NCBI RefSeq assembly: GCF_037975245.1
Contig: NC_092573.1
Span: forward strand, 16,110,265-16,174,264
DNA length: 64,000 bases
Origin: Apostichopus japonicus
Lineage: Eukaryota > Echinodermata > Holothuroidea > Aspidochirotida > Stichopodidae
Reading direction: 5' to 3'
The notes below the pieces were generated by a model. That model did not search any database and was not told where the DNA came from. It saw nothing but the letters and a program-made list of their open reading frames with translations. Position 1 is the first letter of the stretch. Each line of letters begins with the position of its first letter. Positions 63,201 through 64,000 of the stretch are shown here, piece after piece. A program made the translations under genes and the position numbers.

Positions 63201-64000
63201 TTATGTAACTTTGTCAACAGTTTCATTACAAAACTAGTTAAGGATGATGAAGGTCCATACTTAGTTTGAAATGAATCAATTATTGATCTACCTATCATGC
63301 AGCTTGCGAACAGAACTGACAGAAGCAAAGACTAGAATGGAAGGCTACAAGAGCCCTTCCCCAGCCCATAGTAGAGAAGTTATGAGCTCAGCCCCAGGTA
63401 GTCCTGCTGGACAGGAGAACATGGTGCGAGCAGGTTCAGGACGCTCCTCATCATTGGTAAGATTTACATTATCAGAAACAACAAGACATGTGCTATTATG
63501 GAGTTATAAGTCAAGAATTGATTTAGTTTGTTCAGTGGTATTTGATAATCAAGTCAAATTACAATGCACTACTTCATGAAGAGTGACCCATCAAATTGTT
63601 TTAAATAATCACAAGAAAGACTAAAATTACGCTAATTACCAATATGCATTATTCATGTATTGCAAATCAGAAAACTGTCACTCTTTACCAATCCACACAA
63701 AGACAATTTCTTTTTCTTTCACTCTATTTTTGTTTTGCCGTTTGGAGCAGCATGACACATCAAACCAACACAAAGGCGACAAGCTCAACAACCAAAAAAG
63801 CTTGCCAGAGACAACCATTCGTCAAGAACATCTGGATAGGATAGCATTTGGTGATATGATGCCGTCCCGCCAAACTGTGAAATACAGGAACCATAGCCAG
63901 TCGACATATGCTAAGGAGAGTGGAGATGCAACACAATCACTTCAGGTGGCAGCAGGACAAAGGAACCGTTACTCTTCTGCAGAGTTATTAACCAGGATGA
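12181..64000 (+). CDS. Lbc-family Rho guanine nucleotide exchange factor (AKAP13/ARHGEF2/ARHGEF28-like), partial, 34 exons seen
   Basis: Predicted multi-exon gene, open at both ends. Exons (given separately) join in a continuous frame with GT donors and AG acceptors. Domain order is acidic/Ser-rich N-part, C1 zinc finger, Ser-rich linker, DH, PH, coiled-coil, Ser/Pro-rich tail, which is the order of the vertebrate AKAP13, ARHGEF2 and ARHGEF28 proteins. Family members load GTP onto RhoA at the cytoskeleton; DH catalyses nucleotide exchange and PH supports it. Direct family signatures are SWSVSVD just before DH, IKRQDVIFEFIMTEKHHLRT in DH CR1, PECILSVSHRLTKYQLL in CR3, and GPEMYEI in PH. The C1 to DH distance, about 150 residues, also fits from my memory of the family. 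An invertebrate gene may be co-orthologous to several vertebrate genes, so no single symbol is given. Family assignment is very likely; exact orthology is not decided. Confidence 0.93.
12291..15382. other. Intron 1, first part
   Basis: AT-rich. Contains G-runs at 13525-13537 and a G-quadruplex-like block at 14150-14180 (ggggtgggggcaggggg). No exon or clear element. Confidence 0.6.
15383..16118. repeat. 82-bp minisatellite, about 9 copies, dimeric pattern
   Basis: The core ttcccaccagagcagatcca recurs every 81-83 bp. Two unit types (with gattaatgggtacatgag, or with gattgatggctcatgag) alternate in part, giving a period near 164 bp. Lies in the intron after exon 1. Confidence 0.94.
16649..16833 (+). 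CDS. RhoGEF exon 2, acidic/Ser-rich, with RRHS site
   Basis: Acceptor attaattgcag, donor gtg|gtaagaa. It starts in phase 0 and ends with two bases of a codon. The product is an acidic, Thr/Ser-rich segment with PAITVPIIEDATTTPLSSEE and then RRHSWGD. RRHS (16766-16777) fits the R-R-x-S consensus of protein kinase A. No folded domain is visible. Confidence 0.88.
17389..17501 (+). CDS. RhoGEF exon 3
   Basis: Acceptor ctctcctcag, donor g|gtaagt. The first base completes a Cys codon from exon 2, and the exon ends in phase 1. Encodes RSMLNLDSNVGTEGFHMPQE and a Thr/Gln-rich end. No domain recognised. Confidence 0.87.
18035..18084 (+). CDS. RhoGEF exon 4 (50 bp)
   Basis: Acceptor tttcctcag, donor cag|gtaaat. 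Encodes DSTINEAPTEKSGVTFQ including the split first Asp codon. It ends in phase 0, matching exon 5. The downstream intron contains a 40-bp minisatellite from 18293. Confidence 0.82.
18293..19129. repeat. 40-bp minisatellite, about 21 copies, with 120-bp higher-order unit
   Basis: The unit is close to cagttggtgtgtatacttgg followed by tgttagactgatataagatc. A three-unit block recurs after exactly 120 bp (18661-18720 is identical to 18781-18840). Lies in the intron between exons 4 and 5, 208 bp after exon 4. Confidence 0.95.
19441..19561 (+). CDS. RhoGEF exon 5
   Basis: Acceptor tcttgcatcag, donor a|gtaagag. Starts in phase 0, ends in phase 1. The product is acidic at first, with DGLSDNADPEPDVSAILPRD, then basic with VVRRRNRVPKDI. 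No known domain. Confidence 0.88.
19779..20035. mobile_element. Possible decayed MITE remnant
   Basis: One end reads agaggcaaatccaggatttt and the other, near 20008-20030, a C9 tract then ctggaacttcatctg, which inverted gives a loosely similar end. Weak; it may be another interspersed repeat. Confidence 0.25.
20104..20140 (+). CDS. RhoGEF exon 6 (37-bp small exon)
   Basis: Acceptor catttttgcag, donor tc|gtaagt. It encodes KQKSASMFEAR between two split codons. Small, but phase-compatible on both sides: it takes one base from exon 5 and passes two to exon 7. Confidence 0.8.
21956..22036 (+). CDS. RhoGEF exon 7 with two in-frame donors
   Basis: Acceptor catttggtag. Encodes DDSGDSVPSDEPTASSRYLS and then a Ser/Pro-rich end. 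There are two possible donors 30 nt apart: cag|gtacct after 22006 and cag|gtacat after 22036. Both end in the same phase, so the difference is ten residues (RYLSDPSPSD). The longer form is annotated. Predicted disordered. Confidence 0.83.
22037..26002. other. Intron after exon 7 (about 4 kb)
   Basis: AT-rich, with a long G-run near 22573 and the 63-bp duplication at 25148. No exon or TIR element recognised. The frame upstream of exon 8 from 25812 is intronic read-through. Confidence 0.6.
25148..25273. repeat. 63-bp direct duplication
   Basis: Two copies beginning cgtttcttggatta at 25148 and 25211 with about two differences. Recent local duplication in the intron before exon 8. Confidence 0.9.
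26003..26148 (+). CDS. RhoGEF exon 8
   Basis: Strong pyrimidine tract and acceptor (cccatcctccccag), donor c|gtaagt. The first base completes an Arg codon. Encodes CNIINSVLPEGSLEDPVEAE, a charged stretch KKRQARLSLTEFLSDP, and FVPEIDEKGS. It may form a short amphipathic helix; I recognise no named domain. The open frame continues upstream into the intron, but that part has no exon support. Confidence 0.88.
26149..27394. other. Intron after exon 8
   Basis: Contains a diverged block with gaggtcaaaggtcatc (near 26685) related to the repeat at 38016-38830, and C- and G-runs near 26920 and 27125. No gene. Confidence 0.5.
27395..27468 (+). CDS. RhoGEF exon 9, basic segment before C1
   Basis: Acceptor tgttttgcag, donor aag|gtaaag. 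Encodes QAENSSRNPMLRKLSFLKVS and then KREKK. Very basic, with RKLS resembling a kinase A or C site. It lies directly before the C1 exon and is a possible membrane-charge or phosphorylation segment (inference). Confidence 0.87.
28145..28270. repeat. Dispersed repeat, copy 2 (related to 3990-4110)
   Basis: Diverged counterpart of the block at 3990-4110, in the intron between exons 9 and 10. Alignment by eye only. Confidence 0.35.
29324..29483 (+). CDS. RhoGEF exon 10, first half of C1 zinc finger
   Basis: Acceptor tatttattgcag, donor cag|gtgaga. A Lys/Asp-rich charged start leads to the C1 core: HQFVATSFSNSTMCDCCGKS from 29393. Zinc ligand pattern so far is H-x12-C-x2-C-x11-C. The x11 loop is shorter than in typical phorbol-binding C1 domains; as I recall ARHGEF2 has the same spacing, so this is probably an atypical, non-diacylglycerol-binding C1 (inference). 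It ends in phase 1. Confidence 0.95.
29590..29755. mobile_element. Foldback element / near-perfect 47-bp inverted repeat
   Basis: Arms 29590-29636 and 29709-29755 pair with 2 mismatches in 47. The 72-bp centre also pairs in part (gcacgagggcggagcccgagtgc), so nearly the whole element folds back. A third half-copy of the arm (cgtgcgttacttacaggatt) lies near 29861. Probably a MITE of unknown superfamily, in the intron between the two C1 exons. Confidence 0.75.
30069..30151 (+). CDS. RhoGEF exon 11, second half of C1 zinc finger
   Basis: Acceptor ttttcacaaag, donor act|gtaagt. Encodes CFANVHNHASCKENVGQC and a basic tail SKLTKHPKT, supplying the remaining zinc ligands (Cys, His, Cys, Cys). There are two His, and the spacing from the first His to the next Cys is two residues longer than the usual H-x2-C. 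Ends in phase 0. Confidence 0.93.
30641..30707 (+). CDS. RhoGEF exon 12, tandem CAG acceptor
   Basis: The acceptor is ttttcagcag, a NAGNAG site: splicing at the first CAG includes one more Gln. Donor t|gtaagt. Encodes QMQKSSGSAIREKFNSKLQG and NS. Basic/Ser-rich linker after C1. Confidence 0.83.
31174..31259 (+). CDS. RhoGEF exon 13, linker
   Basis: Acceptor gttctttctgcag, donor aag|gtatgt. Encodes LNYTQSLREKPRPNSDQHSL and FSSQSFPK. The L-R-E-K-P/R-P pattern resembles the segment after the ARHGEF2 C1 domain (family knowledge, loose). Confidence 0.87.
31784..31878. repeat. 52-bp direct duplication, diverged
   Basis: gtattaacatatt...caatacagtaaactgccac occurs at 31784 and 31836 with several differences, shortly before exon 14. 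Confidence 0.75.
31990..32042 (+). CDS. RhoGEF exon 14 (53 bp)
   Basis: Acceptor gatttcttag, donor ag|gtatgt. Encodes IAFQGSTPELRSPNVGN and two bases of the next codon. Linker with an SP site. Confidence 0.8.
32043..35845. other. Intron after exon 14 (3.8 kb)
   Basis: AT-rich. An 18-bp perfect palindrome (gtaacaaatatttgttac) at 33477-33494. No exon, RNA gene or complete element seen. Confidence 0.55.
35846..35899 (+). CDS. RhoGEF exon 15, possible cassette exon (54 bp)
   Basis: Acceptor gccttctgtag, donor aa|gtaagtg. Encodes YELGKWHWHRVAVKLGV, rich in aromatic and His residues and unlike the Ser-rich neighbours. Length is divisible by three with phase 2 at both ends, so skipping keeps the frame (exon 14 joins exon 16 through an Arg codon). 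It lies alone between introns of 3.8 and 7.9 kb. Confidence 0.65.
37454..37910. repeat. 93-bp tandem repeat, five copies
   Basis: tagttgtgtatccattccat starts at 37454, 37547, 37640, 37733 and 37826, each exactly 93 bp apart. The last copy is more diverged and cut short. Lies in the long intron between exons 15 and 16. Confidence 0.95.
38016..38830. repeat. Diverged repeat of about 140 bp with GGTCAAAGGTCA motifs
   Basis: Old tandem copies with recurring parts: a gtcaaaggtca core (near 38289, 38427, 38572 and 38707), a gaacatgataac part, and a tagtatgt...atccat part. A related single block lies near 26685-26860. The core is a DR1-like nuclear receptor site. The 104-codon frame at 38331 lies in it and is not a gene. 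Confidence 0.7.
41035..42122. repeat. 36-bp minisatellite, about 30 copies
   Basis: The unit is close to cactcatacataggtagag followed by acagacaagcatatta. Because 36 is a multiple of three, the reverse strand stays open as a 12-residue repeat (MLVCLYLCMSDN) for 188 codons. Variants (catatgtac) recur at 144 and about 216 bp, so some four- and six-unit blocks were copied. A few indels break the frame. Confidence 0.95.
42352..42967. repeat. 44-51 bp minisatellite, about 13 copies
   Basis: The unit alternates gatagattcagcccagataa and ctcatcagttcagccc, with length variants (with or without ttagttc). It lies about 230 bp after the 36-bp array but is unrelated to it. Confidence 0.92.
43811..44008 (+). 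CDS. RhoGEF exon 16, Ser-rich linker with RRMS site
   Basis: Encodes MNPSRIKMKLQTTMQRRTTH, a hydrophobic YLAPPISEM, then SRRMSYSDVDLSRLIHSRTI and an acidic/Pro-rich end. Only the acceptor at 43810 (gggtgtccag) has the right phase, but its pyrimidine tract is poor. A better-looking acceptor at 43705 would give an in-frame TAG at 43728. Donor cag|gtacca is weak and followed by G-runs. A first exon starting in this area, with ATG at 43812, is also possible. RRMS is at 43902-43913. Confidence 0.8.
44992..45124 (+). CDS. RhoGEF exon 17, linker ending at SWS motif before DH
   Basis: Acceptor gctccaccacag, donor aag|gtaagc. Encodes NFHNNLSYSTESLDDVSSTL, an acidic stretch, and PEPESWSVSVDKK. In ARHGEF2 and relatives a similar SWS-x-x-VD motif comes just before the DH domain. 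Confidence 0.92.
45755..46146. mobile_element. hAT-like MITE with GC-rich right end
   Basis: 392 bp in the intron after exon 17. Ends ctgggttgtccaacct and aggttggacaaccctg match 15 of 16. Candidate 8-bp target copies gtttaaat and ctttaaac agree at 6 of 8, so the insertion is old. The right end is a dense GGCCGG/CCCGCGGGCC block at about 46080-46130. The 87-codon reverse frame across it is not a gene. Confidence 0.78.
46286..46351 (+). repeat. 23-bp repeat, three copies, at the LINE 5' break
   Basis: aaggataacccaaaggccct starts at 46286, 46309 and 46332. The unit is not a multiple of three. It marks the 5' boundary of the truncated LINE. Confidence 0.85.
47761..48097 (+). repeat. 168-bp tandem duplication inside the dead LINE
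   Basis: Copy 1 is 47761-47928 and copy 2 is 47929-48097 with few differences (one extra T, several substitutions). It repeats the GDLIQIF... to ...aatagggt part, so the C-terminal domain is duplicated. Confidence 0.9.
48565..48616 (+). CDS. RhoGEF exon 18, start of DH domain
   Basis: Acceptor cattctttgcag, donor g|gtaagt. Encodes VLKKMSNKEIKRQDVIF, the first part of DH conserved region 1. The intron before it carries a hAT-like MITE and a dead LINE. Confidence 0.93.
48640..48996. mobile_element. Candidate TTAA-flanked MITE
   Basis: TTAA lies at 48636-48639 and 48997-49000. Inner ends agactcgcgcaaaatg and, inverted, agtctcgcctcaaaac are similar but imperfect. No ORF. A TTAA target would fit piggyBac, but TTAA is common in AT-rich DNA, so this is tentative. 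Confidence 0.4.
49270..49322 (+). CDS. RhoGEF exon 19, DH conserved region 1
   Basis: Acceptor tttttgttggcag, donor aag|gtaagt. Encodes EFIMTEKHHLRTLKVMLK. The E-x-x-x-T/S-E-x-x-H-x-x-x-L pattern is the classic CR1 helix of Dbl exchange factors, with the Glu expected to contact the Rho switch I region. Confidence 0.95.
50683..50722. repeat. ATT-rich microsatellite
   Basis: Seven or more att units followed by a T/A-rich run. Lies about 80 bases before exon 20, near where its branch point should be. Confidence 0.85.
50800..50973 (+). CDS. RhoGEF exon 20, DH middle region
   Basis: Acceptor tggattattcag, donor cag|gtgagg. Encodes IFSYGMRHELNMDQSIVSKV, then FPMLDELVDIASTFYESL, and ends with EKIGDVLCKQ. 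The F-P-x-L-D-E-L and I-G-D-x-L motifs match DH domains of the Lbc family. Confidence 0.95.
51931..52002. repeat. 36-bp direct duplication
   Basis: gtcattgtgtattgattcca plus caggcagtagagcatt occurs at 51931 and 51967 with one difference. Intron between exons 20 and 21. Confidence 0.85.
52609..52734 (+). CDS. RhoGEF exon 21, DH middle region
   Basis: Acceptor tttgaacttgtcag, donor aag|gttagt. Encodes FEGENGDRMKTAYGHLCCHQ, KEAVSVYKDLQKTERKF and QQFIK. Matches the Y-G-x-x-C-x-x-H and K-x-F-Q-x-F segments of Lbc-type DH domains. Phase 0 at both ends. Confidence 0.95.
53069..53435. repeat. 22-26 bp minisatellite, about 16 copies
   Basis: The unit is close to tcatacagtgtgtatactttgtgt. All three forward frames stay open for over 100 codons (Cys/Val/Tyr/Phe repeats) only because the unit lacks stops. 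Intron after exon 21. Confidence 0.93.
53770..54414. repeat. 93-bp tandem repeat, seven copies
   Basis: gatgagctagtgaatggaga recurs at 53770, 53862, 53954, 54047, 54141, 54234 and 54327. Each unit includes ccattggttcatcgctacca. Last copies carry ccacaagtataaacg, earlier ones ccacaaatataacg. Not related to the other 93-bp array. Starts about 335 bp after the 53069 array in the same intron. Confidence 0.95.
54931..55048 (+). CDS. RhoGEF exon 22, DH conserved region 3
   Basis: Acceptor ctatttccacag, donor g|gtaagc. Encodes KCSLNAVCRRWSIPECILSV and SHRLTKYQLLIEALIKPSK. CR3 of most Dbl proteins reads R-I-T-K-Y-P-L-L; here the Pro is Gln. The rest of the helix is intact, so activity is expected. 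Confidence 0.95.
55676..55734 (+). CDS. RhoGEF exon 23, DH helix
   Basis: Acceptor ttgcttatttcag, donor aag|gtaagt. Encodes AKADKQDLADLEKALGLIK, the D-L-x-x-A-L-x-L-I/V-K helix near the end of the DH domain. Confidence 0.93.
56428..56550 (+). CDS. RhoGEF exon 24, DH end and DH-PH linker
   Basis: Acceptor tgcatttcacag, donor aag|gtaagt. Encodes GICNEVDFQVQEHEKWQRLI, then EIYNKVEARS and a Lys-rich end. The R-L-x-E-I-Y-N/T-K motif is typical of the DH-PH junction in AKAP13 and ARHGEF2. Confidence 0.94.
57177..57344 (+). CDS. RhoGEF exon 25, PH domain N-terminal half
   Basis: Acceptor tttcatctctag, donor aag|gtaggt. Encodes KSDLLSSNRKLIKEGEVYWK, SARGRLTEVHVVLVSDLLL and NNQKYTFAAQDNK. These are the first PH strands, with K-L-I-K-E-G and the L-V-S-D-L-L-L-L-L strand. 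Confidence 0.95.
57684..57933 (+). CDS. RhoGEF exon 26, PH C-terminal half and coiled-coil start
   Basis: Acceptor tttgtttgacag, donor g|gtaaat. Encodes PPVISLENLMVRDVAIDNKS, SIYIISRYKKGPEMYEI and the terminal PH helix with the conserved Trp (RNEWKKAIEDAV). It ends in a charged heptad-like helix (ETAEDERKAAEEKLKKMTRL). Close to the ARHGEF2 family in S-L-x-N-L-x-V-R-D and P-E-M-Y-E-V/I. Confidence 0.95.
57967..58099. repeat. About 52-bp repeat, three copies
   Basis: acacatactagcactatctcaacattg, with spacers of cagactcaacttactac type, starts near 57967, 58015 and 58071. It begins only 34 bases after the donor of exon 26. Confidence 0.88.
58521..58630 (+). CDS. RhoGEF exon 27, coiled-coil
   Basis: Acceptor gctatctgcag, donor cag|gtttgt. 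Encodes EEMKEKDVVLEDIIATKIKM and MKELHELAVSREDISVQ. Charged helix continuing the coiled-coil after PH; in ARHGEF2-type proteins a similar segment follows PH. Confidence 0.92.
59295..59364 (+). CDS. RhoGEF exon 28, helical segment
   Basis: Acceptor ctctgttagcag, donor g|gtgagt. Encodes GRAADSDTNLDQAKDVLQAA and IRE. The L-Q-x-A-I-R-E pattern resembles a short helix after the coiled-coil in ARHGEF2. Confidence 0.88.
59365..61120. other. Intron after exon 28 (1.8 kb)
   Basis: AT-rich, no repeats or elements recognised. ORFs at 60042 and 60257 overlap on opposite strands and show no coding character. Confidence 0.55.
61121..61431 (+). CDS. RhoGEF exon 29, Ser-rich regulatory region with 14-3-3-type motif
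   Basis: Longest exon in the window. Acceptor tttctgtttttcag, donor ggt|gtaagt. Encodes KKRTLSSLVLSESSSRSSSF with RSSSFP at 61171-61188, fitting the R-S-x-S-x-P mode 1 14-3-3 consensus. An acidic segment, SP sites (SPMSLPERRDSPQRSPLP) and a Ser/Arg-rich end follow. 14-3-3 binding is known to inhibit AKAP13 and ARHGEF2; the same role here is inference. Confidence 0.93.
61641..61749 (+). CDS. RhoGEF exon 30
   Basis: Acceptor ttttaccaatag, donor g|gtgagt. Encodes VPNKVQFNVPMDDRKGILSR and then a Gly/Asp/Glu-rich stretch QDLQNGGGDETESCAS. No domain recognised. The reading frame continues past the donor but loses family character. Confidence 0.87.
62151..62215 (+). CDS. RhoGEF exon 31, C-terminal helix
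   Basis: The acceptor tttgaag|gag|gt is a tandem site; the second would remove one codon in frame. Donor ctg|gtaagt. Encodes GITSEQLHSVNRLLKHFYTLL, an amphipathic helix with regular Leu, similar in place to the L-x-x-L-V-N-L-Y-G-L-L helix of ARHGEF2. Confidence 0.87.
62577..62611 (+). CDS. RhoGEF exon 32 (35-bp small exon)
   Basis: Acceptor cttttatttgcag, donor ag|gtaagg. Encodes PLISNKDNELE and two bases of the next codon. Phase matches exons 31 and 33. Confidence 0.8.
62957..63137. mobile_element. Small foldback MITE-like element
   Basis: Imperfect inverted repeat of 26 bp, 21 matching, at 62957-62982 and 63112-63137, centred on gaccgaggac. An inner hairpin (gtggtgattctttagaaatcacaac) and a third accgaggacc copy lie inside. 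CA-rich flanks also pair in part. It sits in the intron between exons 32 and 33. No target duplication identified. Confidence 0.55.
63303..63456 (+). CDS. RhoGEF exon 33, Ser/Pro-rich
   Basis: Acceptor cctatcatgcag, donor ttg|gtaaga. Encodes LRTELTEAKTRMEGYKSPSP and a Ser/Gly-rich part with SAPGSPAG and SGRSSSL. The charged start continues the helix from exons 31-32; the rest is disordered with SP sites. Confidence 0.9.
63751..64000 (+). CDS. RhoGEF exon 34, cut by window edge
   Basis: Acceptor ccgtttggagcag, phase 0. Open to the last base. Encodes a polar, Asn/Gln/Ser-rich tail (HDTSNQHKGDKLNNQKSLPE ... RNRYSSAELLTRM). There is no stop in the window, so gene and possibly exon continue. A GT after cttcag near 63946 could be an internal donor. 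Confidence 0.85.

Noticed and set aside
62913-63269. 118-codon forward ORF
   Set aside because: Crosses the foldback element and the intron before exon 33. No family similarity.
1-64000. tRNA, rRNA or other RNA genes
   Set aside because: None recognised by eye on either strand; a covariance-model scan would be needed to exclude them.

Overview
This window looks like eukaryotic genomic DNA. It holds AT-rich introns with GT/AG splice sites, many minisatellites, non-autonomous DNA transposons and a decayed non-LTR retrotransposon. Intron density, repeat style and the type of gene suggest an invertebrate animal. An echinoderm or related marine deuterostome is my best guess, but I cannot prove it from sequence alone.

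Only one protein-coding gene is supported. It lies on the + strand and runs off the right edge. I can chain 34 coding exons from 12181 to 64000, about 3,980 nt or roughly 1,326 residues, with reading phase conserved at every junction. The product is a Dbl/Lbc-family Rho guanine nucleotide exchange factor of the AKAP13 / ARHGEF2 (GEF-H1) / ARHGEF28 type. It has a low-complexity acidic and Ser-rich N-terminal part (exons 1-9), a C1 zinc finger (exons 10-11), a Ser-rich linker (exons 12-17), a DH catalytic domain (exons 17-24), a PH domain (exons 24-26), a charged coiled-coil (exons 26-28), and a Ser/Pro-rich tail with a second short helical segment (exons 29-34). Exon numbers are local to this window. 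The first exon found starts in mid-codon, so the true 5' end lies upstream. The last exon is still open at 64000.

Layout: 1-12180 has no certain exon. It carries two hAT-like MITEs, a 49-bp minisatellite with a six-unit higher-order period, and a 14-bp GA-rich array. 12181-32042 has exons 1-14 with 82-bp and 40-bp arrays and a 166-bp foldback. 32043-43810 is mostly intron with one small exon (15) and a series of arrays (93, about 140, 36 and 44-51 bp). 43811-64000 has exons 16-34, which encode the catalytic half, with a hAT-like MITE and a dead LINE in one intron and further minisatellites.

The most notable non-coding feature is how many unrelated minisatellites sit in one gene, several with higher-order repeat structure. 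I found no new multi-gene system. The long reverse-strand ORFs are products of tandem repeats.
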